The notes: generated by a model not told the origin, from the letters alone. Positions 50,849 through 60,335 are shown, counted from the first letter of the stretch. The stretch is DNA of 64,000 nucleotides from Rossellomorea aquimaris (GCA_020524245.1 JAIVLN010000006.1:124001-188000), one strand, 5' to 3'. Made by a program: numbers and translations.

Positions 50849-51316
50849 ATGACGCAAGCTGTACACACACCAGAAAGACAAGCACAACGTACTCCTACAC
50901 ATATTGACGACCACAGACGGAAAGATGGGAATTTCCTTTGGAAAGGGATCTTGATTGGAGCTGTCGTAGGCGGTCTTGCTGCCTTGATCGACAAGAATAC
51001 ACGCAAAAATGTCCAAGCACGATCCGTCAAGCTGAAGGATCAGACGACTTCTCTTTACCGGACAGTGCGAGAAGAACCGGCAGTCATCATGAATACGGTC
51101 AAGCATACAATGGAAACAACGTCCAAAGCATTGAACGAATTATCACGAGAAGTGAAAGAAGTTGTAGGTAAGATTGAAGAAGTGAAAGAGAACTCCTTAG
51201 AAACGTATTCCAGTGTTCGTGAAGTAGGTGGAGAACTGAAGGATGTCTCCAGTAAGCTGAAAGAAGCGGGAAGAGAAATTACGGATGTGGACTACAAGGA
51301 AGACAATCATAAGTAA
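50849..51316 (+). CDS. YtxH-domain protein
   Basis: A 155-aa protein with one hydrophobic Gly-rich segment (LWKGILIGAVVGGLAALID, about residues 31-48) and a long amphipathic, coiled C-terminal part, the YtxH layout. A weak sigma-B-like sequence (GTTTGG at 50784, GGGGAA at 50804) lies upstream. AAAAGGAGAGATC precedes the ATG. It is followed 38 bp later by the YihY-like gene. Confidence 0.78.
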   Translation: MTQAVHTPERQAQRTPTHIDDHRRKDGNFLWKGILIGAVVGGLAALIDKNTRKNVQARSVKLKDQTTSLYRTVREEPAVIMNTVKHTMETTSKALNELSREVKEVVGKIEEVKENSLETYSSVREVGGELKDVSSKLKEAGREITDVDYKEDNHK

Positions 51317-51354
51317 ACCATCTTTAAGGGAACTTGAGAGAGGTGAAAGTGACT

Positions 51355-52188
51355 GTGGGGAGACTTAAACAACCTTCTAAGAAAATCTTCTGGAAGGACT
51401 TAATTGAACGAATTAAAGAAGATGAAGTGACAGACCTATCAGCCCAATTGGCTTATTATTTCCTCCTGTCACTTTTTCCATTTTTAATTGTGGCGATTAC
51501 GATCGTAACGGCTATCATTGATGAAAGTCAATTGTATACAATGCTTGATCGTTATGCACCTCAGGAGATCATGAATGTCATTCAAGAAAATACAGATGTC
51601 ATCGGGAGCCAGGGTGGAGCAATCCTGTCCCTGGGTATCATTGGTACTCTGTGGACAGCATCGAATGGTATGAATGCGGTCATCCGGGCGTTGAACAAAG
51701 CTTATGATGTAGACGAAAGCCGAAATTTCATCGTTGCGAGAGCGGTCGCGATTTTACTTACATTAGGAATGCTCTTGATCATCTTTGTTGCCATGGCGTT
51801 ACCTGTCTTCGGCGAGCTGATCGGAAATCTGTTCTTTTACATCGGTATTCCGAATGCAGAAGAAACCTGGGGTATCCTGCGTTGGGTGCTCAGTACAGTC
51901 ATCATCGCTACAGTTATCACCATCATCTATATGGTCGCCCCAAATAAGAAACTGATCTTGCGGAATGTATGGGTAGGAGCTGTTGTTGCAACGATTGGTT
52001 GGCAGCTTGTTTCATTGGCCTTCTCATTTTACGTGAACAATATGAATGATTATAGTGCGACCTACGGAAGTCTTGGTGGTGTCATCGTCCTGATGCTTTG
52101 GTTCTATGTGTCGGGTCTGATGCTGATCATTGGCGGGGAAGTGAACGCCACCTTCAAAAGCCTAGAAGAAGGTACCACTAAGACCTGA
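51355..52188 (+). CDS. YihY/BrkB family membrane protein
   Basis: A 277-aa protein with six TM helices and family motifs LSAQLAYYFLLSLFPFLI, ATNGMNAVIRALNKAYDV-like (SNGMNAVIRALNKAYDV) and YGSLGGVIVLMLWFYVSGLMLIIGGEVNA. The function is unknown; it was once annotated as ribonuclease BN. The start is ambiguous; GTG 51355 has GAGGTG at 9 nt. Confidence 0.88.
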   Translation: MGRLKQPSKKIFWKDLIERIKEDEVTDLSAQLAYYFLLSLFPFLIVAITIVTAIIDESQLYTMLDRYAPQEIMNVIQENTDVIGSQGGAILSLGIIGTLWTASNGMNAVIRALNKAYDVDESRNFIVARAVAILLTLGMLLIIFVAMALPVFGELIGNLFFYIGIPNAEETWGILRWVLSTVIIATVITIIYMVAPNKKLILRNVWVGAVVATIGWQLVSLAFSFYVNNMNDYSATYGSLGGVIVLMLWFYVSGLMLIIGGEVNATFKSLEEGTTKT

Positions 52189-52259
52189 CTTTCTTTCGTA
52201 TAAGTCTTCTCATGAAAGAAGAAACTAAACGTACTCTTCTGTGAAAAGGGGCTTATATA

Positions 52260-52367
52260 ATGAGTAACAATAAACAGAACCATAATGTAAAAAATCATAA
52301 AAAGCATACGAGCGACAACAAGCACAAGACGAGTAGTTCTGCCAACAAGAAAAACCAATATCATTAA
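52260..52367 (+). CDS. 35-aa His/Lys/Asn-rich peptide
   Basis: The frame starts MSNNKQNHNVKNHKKH and ends KKNQYH; it is rich in His, Lys, Asn and Ser. GTGAAAAGGGG lies upstream and a terminator follows, both supporting a real small gene. The composition recalls very small spore or stress proteins, without a firm match. Confidence 0.5.
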   Translation: MSNNKQNHNVKNHKKHTSDNKHKTSSSANKKNQYH

Positions 52368-52373
52368 TCAAAT

Positions 52374-52402
52374 ATGCCATCCGAACCGGGTGGCATTTCA
52401 TT
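52374..52402 (+). terminator. Terminator after the small His/Lys-rich gene
   Basis: ATGCCATCCG (52374-52383) pairs with CGGGTGGCAT (52387-52396), then TTCATT. Confidence 0.65.
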
Positions 52403-52506
52403 ATGAAGGGCTGATTATACATATCGACGTTTGAGCCCCTATGGAGAAAAGGTATTGCTATATTAGTCCTACTAATTGTAGCGGAATGAAAATGGAGGGG
52501 ATGTTC

Positions 52507-54150
52507 GTGCGAGTATCTGAATTATTGGTAAAATGTCTTGAAAACGAGGGTGTCGAGTACATTTTTGGTGTACCTGGCGAAGAGAACATCGATTTTCTTG
52601 ATGCTTTGAAAGAATCGGATATCAAGTTCATCACGACAAGGCATGAGACAGGTGCAGCTTTTATGGCTGGTCAATATGGAAAGCTGACAGGGAAACCAGG
52701 TGTCTGCCTCGCCACGTTAGGACCTGGAGCGACAAATCTGGTCACAGGTGTCGCTGATGCCAACATGGACCAGGCTCCACTCATCGCCATAACAGGACAA
52801 GCAGGTCTTGAGCGGCAACATAAACAATCGCATCAATATTATGATCTTATTTCATTGTTCAAGCCGGTAACAAAATGGAATACATCGATTCGGGATAAGG
52901 ACATTGTGCCGGAAGTGGTCCGCAAAGCGTTTCAACTGTCTACGAGTGAAAAGCCTGGAGCGGTGCATATCGAATTGCCTGAAGATATTGCAGCCCTTGA
53001 AGTTGAAGGAAAGCCGTTGGAAGCGATGCCGAATGAACGGTTGTCCCGAGCAGTCGATCCATCTTTGGAAGAAGCGGCTGAACTGATCAATGAGGCCAAG
53101 CAACCGTTGGTGTTGGTCGGTAACGGTGTAACGCGCATGCATGCTTCTGAAGCGTTGCAGAACTTCGTAGAGAAAATCAATGCACCTATTACAAGTACCT
53201 TTATGGGAAAAGGAGCGATCAGCTGGGAGCATCCGCTCAATCTGCAAACAACAGGACTGCAGGATAAAGATCATATCGCGTGTGGAATCGATAAAGCGGA
53301 TTTGATCATCACGATCGGATATGACTATGTGGAATATCCGCCATCTGCTTGGAATCCGAATGGGGATAAGCCAATCATCCATATCGATACCCAAATGACA
53401 GAAGTGGATGCCCATTATCCGATGAAAGCAAGCCTTGTCGGGGATATTGGCGTCAACCTCACCTTATTGACGGAAAAAGTGGAGCAGCGAGAGAAGTTGG
53501 ATCCAGATTATGAGGAATTGCGGGCGGAACTTCTAGAGGACTTGCATAGCGACAAGGATGACATGTCTTATCCGATGAAGCCCCAAAAGGTCGTTGCAGA
53601 CTTGAGGGAAGTGCTGGATGATGACGATATTCTGTTGTCAGATGTCGGTGCACATAAGATGTGGCTTGCCCGTTACTTTCATTGTGTAAAACCGAATACG
53701 TGCCTCATTTCGAATGGGTTCGCGTCTATGGGAATTGCGTTGCCAGGAGCGATTGGTGCGAAGCTTGCCATGCCGGATCGGAAGGTTGTCGCTGTAGCCG
53801 GTGACGGAGGCTTTATGATGACGGTTCAAGAGCTTGAGACGATGGTACGATTGAACCTACCGATCGTCGTAGTTGTCTGGACCGATAACCGATACGGCTT
53901 GATTGAATGGAAGCAGATGAACGAATTTGACAGAAGCTCCAATATTACGTTTGAAAACCCGGATCTTGTCCAATTGGCAAAAGCCTTTGGGGCAGAAGGT
54001 TTGAAAGTGTTAAGAGCAGAAGAATTCAAACCGATCATGGAGGAAGCCCTGAAGATGGAGAAACCGGTCATTGTGGATTGTCCGATAGATTATAAAGAGA
54101 ACATCCGGATGACCGAACGACTCGGTAATATCATTTGCGGTAACGGATGA
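52507..54150 (+). CDS. Acetolactate-synthase-like thiamine-diphosphate enzyme
   Basis: A 547-aa three-domain ThDP enzyme. The N-terminal PYR domain has FGVPGEENIDFLDAL and the catalytic Glu in TTRHETGAAFMA; the PP domain has the ThDP motif GDGGFMMTVQELETMVRLNLPIVVVVW-N in pieces (GDGGF...N). It likely condenses two pyruvates to acetolactate. No regulatory small subunit (ilvH) or alsD is adjacent, so a catabolic or unusual substrate is possible. The GTG at 52507 has GGAGGGG at 6 nt; ATG 52501 is too close. Confidence 0.82.
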   Translation: MRVSELLVKCLENEGVEYIFGVPGEENIDFLDALKESDIKFITTRHETGAAFMAGQYGKLTGKPGVCLATLGPGATNLVTGVADANMDQAPLIAITGQAGLERQHKQSHQYYDLISLFKPVTKWNTSIRDKDIVPEVVRKAFQLSTSEKPGAVHIELPEDIAALEVEGKPLEAMPNERLSRAVDPSLEEAAELINEAKQPLVLVGNGVTRMHASEALQNFVEKINAPITSTFMGKGAISWEHPLNLQTTGLQDKDHIACGIDKADLIITIGYDYVEYPPSAWNPNGDKPIIHIDTQMTEVDAHYPMKASLVGDIGVNLTLLTEKVEQREKLDPDYEELRAELLEDLHSDKDDMSYPMKPQKVVADLREVLDDDDILLSDVGAHKMWLARYFHCVKPNTCLISNGFASMGIALPGAIGAKLAMPDRKVVAVAGDGGFMMTVQELETMVRLNLPIVVVVWTDNRYGLIEWKQMNEFDRSSNITFENPDLVQLAKAFGAEGLKVLRAEEFKPIMEEALKMEKPVIVDCPIDYKENIRMTERLGNIICGNG

Positions 54151-54194
54151 TATTAGACGGACGACAATAGTAGGAGAATTCCGAATAAATATGG

Positions 54195-54236
54195 AAAGGG
54201 GTGTCTCGCTCAATTGGAGGGATGCCTCTTTTTCTT
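54195..54236 (+). terminator. Terminator after the ThDP enzyme gene
   Basis: AGGGGTGTCTC pairs with GAGGGATGCCTCT (bulge), then a T run. Confidence 0.65.
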
Positions 54237-54270
54237 TGTTTTGTTTTGGTGAGCTCACTGATGGGGAAAT

Positions 54271-54471
54271 TGGGCTATAATTTCTGGATTTGGGCTATAA
54301 ATCCTGATTTTGGGCTATATTTTCTGAAACTGAGCTATAATTTCTAAAACTGAGCTATAATTTCTCATTTTGGTCTATAAATTCTGAATCTGGTCTATAA
54401 TTTCTGATTTTGGATTATAATTCTGGATTTTGGTTCTATAAATCCTGATTTTGGTTTATAATTTCTCGCCT
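54271..54471. repeat. Ten-copy 20-bp tandem repeat
   Basis: Units start every 20 bp from 54271 (54291, 54311, 54331, 54351, 54371, 54391, 54411, then two with a 1-bp shift). The consensus is near TGGGCTATAATTTCTGATTT. Each unit contains TATAA or similar. It lies between the ThDP enzyme terminator and the VanZ-like gene; the period is not a multiple of three and no coding is supported. The about 190 bp after it show only the GGTACCTGGCACC motif at 54667. Confidence 0.9.
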
Positions 54472-54665
54472 TACATGGAAAACACGGGTTTTTTACAGTG
54501 AAAAAATGAAATTGCTATCAATAACTCCCAATCATGATGGCAAAAAAGCAAAATCGAAGCGATATTTACCTCAATATTGTCGGATTGTCATGAAACAAGA
54601 GCTGGAAATCATACACTAGTACAGCAAGTCCTGAACATATGGTACACTGAAACTCGGTAACAGTA

Positions 54666-54680
54666 TGGTACCTGGCACCA
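54666..54680. repeat. Single copy of the GGTACCTGGCACC motif
   Basis: TGGTACCTGGCACCA shares 12 bases with the right arm of the inverted repeat at 12948-13008. It sits 23 bp before the VanZ-like start. Confidence 0.5.
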
Positions 54681-54702
54681 ATTATGTAAAGGAGCACAGC
54701 GT

Positions 54703-55185
54703 ATGGAAATACAGAATGCACCACAACATCGCAACAGTATACGCTTAAAGTGGAAGTGGATTGGTAGCATCCTTTTCCTTGCTTATTTTGCTGTGCTTAT
54801 TTATTTTACTTTGTTCACTTTCAATTATTATGTTTATGGCAAGTCGTTCAACCTTGTGTTGTTTGACAGCATCCGGCTGATGTGGAGAAGCGGAGATTAC
54901 TGGTTGATCTTCAAAAATGTCATCGGAAACATCCTGTTATTCATGCCACTCGGCTTTTTGTTACCGCTCATATCAAGGAAGTTCGCCCCTTTCAGAAGGA
55001 TGTTCTTCATTTCGTTCGGTATGAGTACGTTGATCGAATTGTTACAATTCAACTATGCGAACCGGATTTTCGACATTGATGACATTCTATTAAATGGATT
55101 AGGGGGGCTGGTTGGATTAATCATCTTTAAGATCCTCGCCTTCTTTTACCGAATGTACGAGCGAAACTTCAAATATAAATCGTGA
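54703..55185 (+). CDS. VanZ-like membrane protein
   Basis: A 160-aa protein with four TM helices and the VanZ pattern NVIGNILLFMPLGFLLPL, STLIELLQFN and FDIDDILLNGLGGLVG. VanZ of Enterococcus gives low-level teicoplanin resistance; most chromosomal relatives have unknown roles. AAAGGAGCAC precedes the ATG. Confidence 0.88.
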   Translation: MEIQNAPQHRNSIRLKWKWIGSILFLAYFAVLIYFTLFTFNYYVYGKSFNLVLFDSIRLMWRSGDYWLIFKNVIGNILLFMPLGFLLPLISRKFAPFRRMFFISFGMSTLIELLQFNYANRIFDIDDILLNGLGGLVGLIIFKILAFFYRMYERNFKYKS

Positions 55186-55192
55186 TCATCAA

Positions 55193-55225
55193 AAAAGACG
55201 GGATCCGCTTGGGATTCCGTCTTTT
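55193..55225. terminator. Bidirectional terminator
   Basis: AAAAGACGGGATCC pairs with GGATTCCGTCTTTT, between convergent genes. Confidence 0.85.
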
Positions 55226-55237
55226 ACAAATCTATAA

Positions 55238-55684
55238 TTACTTACCGAGTACGCGATTCACACGTTTGGTCAACATCTTCATTCCGTCCCCGCCAGCTTG
55301 GAAGTGTCGAAGCTTTCCTTCAGCATCAAATACATAGTAAGCCGGTACATATTGATTCTCATACGCATCCGTTAACTTATGCTTGTTGTCGACGAAAATC
55401 GGTTGAGAGATACCGTGTTCTGCAGCCACTTCTTTCACTTGATCAACATCCAAGTCTTTCTCAGAACGTGGCATGTGTACAGCAATGACATTCAATTCGT
55501 CTTTATAATCATCACGGAATTGGTTGATGTTCGGCATAGCATCTTTACATAACTGGCAACTGACAGACCAGAAGTGTACGAGTGTCGGCTTGTCTCCGAC
55601 CAAATCACTTTTTGAAACTTCACCGTTCAACCATTCTGTTGCACCTTCAAATTCAGGCATTTCTGTACGTAATCTCATGTTCAA
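55238..55684 (-). CDS. TlpA/ResA-like thioredoxin-fold protein
   Basis: A 148-aa thioredoxin-fold protein with redox site WSVSCQLCKD and the cis-Pro region YVPAYYVFDAEGK. No signal peptide or anchor is visible, so it works in the cytoplasm. AAAGGAG stands 6 nt before TTG 55684; ATG 55678 is the alternative. Confidence 0.83.
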   Translation of the reverse strand: MNMRLRTEMPEFEGATEWLNGEVSKSDLVGDKPTLVHFWSVSCQLCKDAMPNINQFRDDYKDELNVIAVHMPRSEKDLDVDQVKEVAAEHGISQPIFVDNKHKLTDAYENQYVPAYYVFDAEGKLRHFQAGGDGMKMLTKRVNRVLGK

Positions 55685-55806
55685 GATCGACTCCTTTATC
55701 AACTGAATTATTTAAAATAATTATTATCTAATGATGATTTTAAAAGTTATAAGACCCTACGTCAATTATTCTGTCTCGAATATAGTATACCTTTGGCTTA
55801 GAAACG

Positions 55807-56568
55807 TTAAACGTTCAAAGGAGGTTTTGGAATGGGAGAAAAATGTGCCTCCAACCAATGGACCGCTTCCTCAACCATGGTTAACGTAGTGGTGTGTTGG
55901 ACACCTTCATAACGTGAGAAATTGATTTTGTTTTGATCGTTATAGTAGGGAAGAGCAGTTTTGTAAAAATGATGCTGTATGTCAGAAGGAATAACGTAAT
56001 CCTTCGACCCGTTCATCATCAGAAGAGGTCGATTATTCAATCTTTCTAACGAGTTCGCAGGATTTAGTGATCGAATCTCTTCTAAAAAAGTTGATGGTTC
56101 AAAACCGACACTTTGAAAATACTCCTCGCATGCAATCCAATCAAAAGCCCCGTTCATATTAATGAATCCCTTTATCTTGGAGTCTCTCACAAAAGCTCCT
56201 GAGGTCATCATTCCTCCCATTGAACTACCGAATAAAACAAGATCCTCACAGTAGGTCTCATATAAATGATTAGTAAGAACCTTGATATCCTCCAGACTTC
56301 GAATGATCGTTTCCCAGAAAAAGCGTTCTTGGATCTCTTTTTTAAAAGGATGCTCCAAACCATTCCTTGAATCATGATAAAGGATTTCAGGTGTGATGAC
56401 GCTATATCCCCATCGAGCTAGAGTAGAGGCTAAGAATCGGATGTTATGAACACTGGAACCCCAGCCGTGATAGAGTATAATCATAACAGGCTTTTGATCT
56501 TGTCTATTTTTGAGCTCGTAGTGAACGTAAGGAATTTCTTCGGCTTTTTCACGTCTAACAGATAACAT
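55807..56568 (-). CDS. YitV-like alpha/beta hydrolase (esterase)
   Basis: A 253-aa alpha/beta-hydrolase: LYHGWGSSVHN (oxyanion), nucleophile elbow GSSMGG, acid Asp in GSKDYVIP and His in GVQHTTT. It resembles YitV-type esterases. The start has GGAGAGGAAAG upstream. It lies 15 bp after the MFS transporter gene on the same strand, so they form one operon. Confidence 0.82.
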   Translation of the reverse strand: MLSVRREKAEEIPYVHYELKNRQDQKPVMIILYHGWGSSVHNIRFLASTLARWGYSVITPEILYHDSRNGLEHPFKKEIQERFFWETIIRSLEDIKVLTNHLYETYCEDLVLFGSSMGGMMTSGAFVRDSKIKGFINMNGAFDWIACEEYFQSVGFEPSTFLEEIRSLNPANSLERLNNRPLLMMNGSKDYVIPSDIQHHFYKTALPYYNDQNKINFSRYEGVQHTTTLTMVEEAVHWLEAHFSPIPKPPLNV

Positions 56569-56583
56569 TTTCTTTCCTCTCCT

Positions 56584-57750
56584 TTATCCCGTCACTGTTT
56601 CATGGCGTTTCCTTGGGTTGAAGAATGAAACGGTGATGAACAGGACAAGCATCATTCCACCGATTGTAAAAAATATGCTTCCTTCTTCAAGCACTTGAAT
56701 AGCTGCTCCTCCAATCAGCGGTCCGAATATACTCCCGAGGCTGAAACAGATGCCCGCCAGGATATTACCTGCCGGAAGCAACTCTTTCGGAAGAAGATCC
56801 GCCATGAATGTAATCCCCATTGAAAAGAGAGAGCCCAAAAAGAGTCCAGCGATCAGGAACATGACCGTCAAATAGATGAGTGAGGAATTCAGTGTCATCA
56901 GAATGAAACTGACTCCTCCAATCAAGAGTGAAGTGACGAGTATCGGTTTCCTCCCCAGACGATCACTCAATAACCCTAATGGTACTTGAAAAATGAGAGC
57001 ACCAACGGCGAAAGCCGGAAGCAGAATGGAGACCGCATCGATGCCTAATCCTTGACGGACCGCATAGACCGGAAAATTACTGTGAACCGTCGTTTCAATG
57101 AATCCGTAACCAAACGTCCCGAGCAAACCAGGCCATGACATCCGGAAAACCTTTCCGTAACGTTGCCAGGTTCCTTGAAGGTCAGCAGTCGTAATGTTTT
57201 CTGGATATGCATTATCAATTCGAATGAGTAAGAATAATGCAATCACACACAATATCGTGGCCACCACGAATGGTAAAGCAGGGTGGATGTCAATCAATTT
57301 GGTCATCACAGGCCCAACTCCGAATCCTAGTCCGAAGGATACCCCATAAATGGAGATGTTACGTCCACGGTTTCCTTTTACACTCATGGATGTGAGCCAA
57401 ACTTGAGTGGCGAAATGAAAGATATGATCCCCGATTCCGATAATCAATCGGAGGATGAACCAGAACCAGATCGCTTGCCATACTGGGAAAATGAGCAAAG
57501 AGACCCCGGTTAAGGCAATGCCGGTTACGATCAAACGTTTGTACCCGTATTTATGTAATGGTTTTTCAATAAAAGGAGAGATGACTAATATCCCGATATA
57601 AAAAGCAGAAGCACTGAGTCCATTGATGCTCGAAGACACGCCGGCCTGCTCAAGTAAGATCGCCAAGAGCGGCAGGAGCATTCCTTGTGCAAACCCTGAT
57701 ACGAAAACGACGGCAATCAGGACGTTGAAACGGTATCGGACGGAGCGCAT
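56584..57750 (-). CDS. MFS transporter
   Basis: A 388-aa 12-TM major facilitator with the motif GLLSDRLGRKPIL in the middle loop (motif A of the second half) and a degenerate counterpart (FIEKPLHKYGYKRLIV) in the first half. Efflux of a drug or metabolite is likely; the substrate is unknown. Confidence 0.85.
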   Translation of the reverse strand: MRSVRYRFNVLIAVVFVSGFAQGMLLPLLAILLEQAGVSSSINGLSASAFYIGILVISPFIEKPLHKYGYKRLIVTGIALTGVSLLIFPVWQAIWFWFILRLIIGIGDHIFHFATQVWLTSMSVKGNRGRNISIYGVSFGLGFGVGPVMTKLIDIHPALPFVVATILCVIALFLLIRIDNAYPENITTADLQGTWQRYGKVFRMSWPGLLGTFGYGFIETTVHSNFPVYAVRQGLGIDAVSILLPAFAVGALIFQVPLGLLSDRLGRKPILVTSLLIGGVSFILMTLNSSLIYLTVMFLIAGLFLGSLFSMGITFMADLLPKELLPAGNILAGICFSLGSIFGPLIGGAAIQVLEEGSIFFTIGGMMLVLFITVSFFNPRKRHETVTG

Positions 57751-57886
57751 AACTTGTACTTCCTTTCATAAGTTGATACATTTTACTATATCTGATTACG
57801 CAATACTATCTATTGTGATCTACGTCGAAAATCTTCATCCATTATAACAGAGACAATCATATGATCTCTTCCGAGGAGTGTTAGAT

Positions 57887-58273
57887 TTGGAATTTAAAAT
57901 GACCGAGGGAGGCTTCACGACAGATTTTGAATACGGAAGCCTCAATATTTCAGGGAATGAACAATATGGATTCAGACCGTATCAACTGTTAGTCTCATCA
58001 GTCGCAGTCTGTAGCGGAGGCGTGTTAAGAAAGGTACTCGAAAAGATGCGCTATCCATTTGAAGATATAACGGTAAAAGCTGAAATTGAGCGGAATGAAG
58101 AAGAAGCGAATCGCGTCGAGAAAATCGAGCTCACTTTCCACATCCAAACCGAGAAGTGGGACGAAGCAAAGATTGAAAAGGCGATGCATCTGACTCGTAA
58201 AAATTGCTCGATGGTTCAATCCGTCCAAAACAGCATAGAAGTAGTGGAAAGAGCGGAATGGGTCAAACTTTAA
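57887..58273 (+). CDS. OsmC/Ohr family protein
   Basis: A 128-aa OsmC-fold protein. The two redox Cys are in SSVAVCSGGVL and TRKNCSMVQ. Such proteins reduce organic hydroperoxides. TTG 57887 follows GAGGAG at about 8 nt and is preferred to GTG 57878. It overlaps the YitT-like gene by 16 nt. Confidence 0.83.
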   Translation: MEFKMTEGGFTTDFEYGSLNISGNEQYGFRPYQLLVSSVAVCSGGVLRKVLEKMRYPFEDITVKAEIERNEEEANRVEKIELTFHIQTEKWDEAKIEKAMHLTRKNCSMVQSVQNSIEVVERAEWVKL

Positions 58274-58869
58274 AAACGTTTTCTGCATTGGCTATTGGCG
58301 CACTCATTCAAGGTCTCGGCATGGGGCTGTTTCTATTTCCACATCATATTCCGTCAGGTGGTGCTGCGGGAGTCGCAGTCATTAACGAGTATTTCTGGAA
58401 CATTCCACACGGTTGGTCGCTGTGGCTCGTTAACGTTCCATTATTATTTGCGGCTGTAAAATTTCTGGGTACCGGTTCCGCGGTCAAGACGATTTTTGCA
58501 GTAACGGTTACATCACTCACTGTCGATCTGATCGGTCTAGTGTTACCAGCTCCGATCTCGATTCCGTGGGTGGATCTGGTTTTTGGGGCGTGTCTATTCG
58601 GGATTGGCGTCGGCATTCTGTTCCGTAATGGCGCTTCATCAGGCGGTATGGCGATTCTTGCCCAAATGTTCGCGAAGTGGTTTTCACAGCCACCAGGCCG
58701 AATGATGTTCTGGATTAACGGAGTGATTTTCGTAGTCACAGCTTTCGTGGTCGGATGGTGGATCTTCCTGTTTGCGATCGTGACGCAGTGGCTTGGAACA
58801 AAAGTGTTGGATCTCGTTTATAACGGACAGCTTACAATCGTGAAACTTCGCAAGGCACTCCAAATGTAA
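58258..58869 (+). CDS. YitT-family membrane protein
   Basis: A 203-aa membrane protein with five or six TM helices (GLGMGLFLFPHHIPSGGAAGVAV and FGIGVGILFRNGASSGGMAILA, the duplicated YitT/DUF161 motif). It lacks the C-terminal DUF2179 domain of longer YitT proteins. ATG 58258 lies within the OsmC end. Confidence 0.85.
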   Translation: MGQTLKTFSALAIGALIQGLGMGLFLFPHHIPSGGAAGVAVINEYFWNIPHGWSLWLVNVPLLFAAVKFLGTGSAVKTIFAVTVTSLTVDLIGLVLPAPISIPWVDLVFGACLFGIGVGILFRNGASSGGMAILAQMFAKWFSQPPGRMMFWINGVIFVVTAFVVGWWIFLFAIVTQWLGTKVLDLVYNGQLTIVKLRKALQM

Positions 58870-58885
58870 CTGGAGTGCTTTCTTT
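58852..58885 (+). terminator. Terminator after the YitT-like gene
   Basis: GCACTCCA pairs with TGGAGTGC, followed by TTTCTTTG; it overlaps the last codons of the gene. Confidence 0.75.
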
Positions 58886-58922
58886 GATAAAAGATAAAGC
58901 AACGTGAAAGGAGGTAGGTAGC

Positions 58923-60269
58923 ATGGCACAGCAAATGGATTTTACAAGAGGATCGGTCCCGAAGCAGATGATTGTTTTTTCCGTTCCGATCTTCCTGACG
59001 AATATCTTGCAAACCTCTTTTCAGTTCATTGATAGCGTCTGGGTCGGGAATTTACTAGGCTCGGCTTCGCTTGGGGCGATTTCCATCTCGGCAACGCTCA
59101 TTTTTACGATATTGTCGTTCATTATCGGTGTGAACAGTGCCTCACTTACCGTCCTTTCACAGAAAAAAGGGGCTGACGATGATCAAGGATTGAAAGAATC
59201 TTTGAACGCGTTCGTCTTTGTTCTTGGTATACTGGCTGTCAGTCTAGGACTCGTCGGTTTCGTGTCAGCCGGCTGGCTTCTGGAACTACTCGGAACACCG
59301 GATGATATCTATCCGTTAGCGAAGTCGTATTTGCAAGTTAATTTCCTCGGAATCTTGTTCTTGTTCGGTTATAACTTCATCGGTACGGTGTTAAGGGCAC
59401 TGGGCGACAGTAAAACGCCGATTCGATTCGTATTCATTGCGGTCGTCTTGAACACAATTCTCGATCCGATATTCATCAGCGTGTTCGATATGGGAATTGT
59501 AGGAGCAGCTTATGCGACAATCGTGTCACAAGGATTCGCTTTTGTGTACGGCATTTTCTACTCGGTTTGGAAAGCAGGGGTACCTTTCGTCGTACCGTAT
59601 GCACCGCCCCGTTTTTATTTCGTCACCTTGTTCAAACTCGGTTTTCCAGCTGGATTGCAAATGATGGCGATTTCCGGTGGTATAGCAGCGATCATGGGCA
59701 TCGTCGCTCATTTCGGTACCGATGTGGTCGCCGGGTTCGGAGCTGCACAGCGGATTGACAGCATCATCATGCTTCCTGCTTTTACATTAGGATCGGCTGT
59801 GAATAGTATGGCTGGGCAGAACATCGGAATTCGTTCATGGGACCGGGTTGATGCCATATCACGGAACGGAATTTATTTGATTCTGGGTGTTTCCTTTACG
59901 ATTAGTACTATTGCTTATTTCAGTGCAGAAAGCTTGATTCGGCTGTTTGTTCAGGATCAAGAGACCATTGAATTTGGTGCGACTTATTTGAAAAGTGTCG
60001 CGTTCTTCTATCCGTTTCTCGGAATCAATTTCGTCTTGAATGGTATTGTTAGGGCGGCAGGGGCGATGGTTCAAGTACTTATCTTGAATCTCATTTCCTT
60101 CTGGGTACTTCGAGTACCGTTGACCTATTTCTTCTCCCAATGGTTAGGTGAAGAAGGGATCGCCTACGGAATCGGGACTAGCTTCATTATCAGCAGTATC
60201 ATCGCGTATGGCTATTATAAGTTCGGCAATTGGCGTGAGATTGAAATTTTTAAAGAGGAAACGGTCTAA
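58923..60269 (+). CDS. MATE-family multidrug efflux transporter
   Basis: A 448-aa protein with 12 TM helices and MATE features: GSVPKQMIVFSVPIFLTNI at the start, DSVWVGNLLGSASLGAIS, and the internal duplication with AAQRIDSIIMLPAFTLG. It uses Na+ or H+ to export cationic compounds. GAAAGGAGGTAGG precedes the ATG. Confidence 0.92.
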   Translation: MAQQMDFTRGSVPKQMIVFSVPIFLTNILQTSFQFIDSVWVGNLLGSASLGAISISATLIFTILSFIIGVNSASLTVLSQKKGADDDQGLKESLNAFVFVLGILAVSLGLVGFVSAGWLLELLGTPDDIYPLAKSYLQVNFLGILFLFGYNFIGTVLRALGDSKTPIRFVFIAVVLNTILDPIFISVFDMGIVGAAYATIVSQGFAFVYGIFYSVWKAGVPFVVPYAPPRFYFVTLFKLGFPAGLQMMAISGGIAAIMGIVAHFGTDVVAGFGAAQRIDSIIMLPAFTLGSAVNSMAGQNIGIRSWDRVDAISRNGIYLILGVSFTISTIAYFSAESLIRLFVQDQETIEFGATYLKSVAFFYPFLGINFVLNGIVRAAGAMVQVLILNLISFWVLRVPLTYFFSQWLGEEGIAYGIGTSFIISSIIAYGYYKFGNWREIEIFKEETV

Positions 60270-60293
60270 CACACATAATTGAAACGGAGATGT

Positions 60294-60335
60294 ACACCCT
60301 TTCTGTTAGGAAGACGAGCAGAAAGGTGTTTTTTT
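60294..60335 (+). terminator. Terminator overlapping the next ribosome binding site
   Basis: ACACC-C-TTTCTG pairs with CAGAAAGGTGT (60319-60329), then six T. The 3' arm contains AAAGGTG, the only Shine-Dalgarno of the gene starting at 60336. Confidence 0.8.

Noticed and set aside
54271-54471. CRISPR array
   Set aside because: Units are contiguous with no unique spacers, diverged, and no cas genes are present. The same holds for the arrays at 1409, 11011 and 21387.
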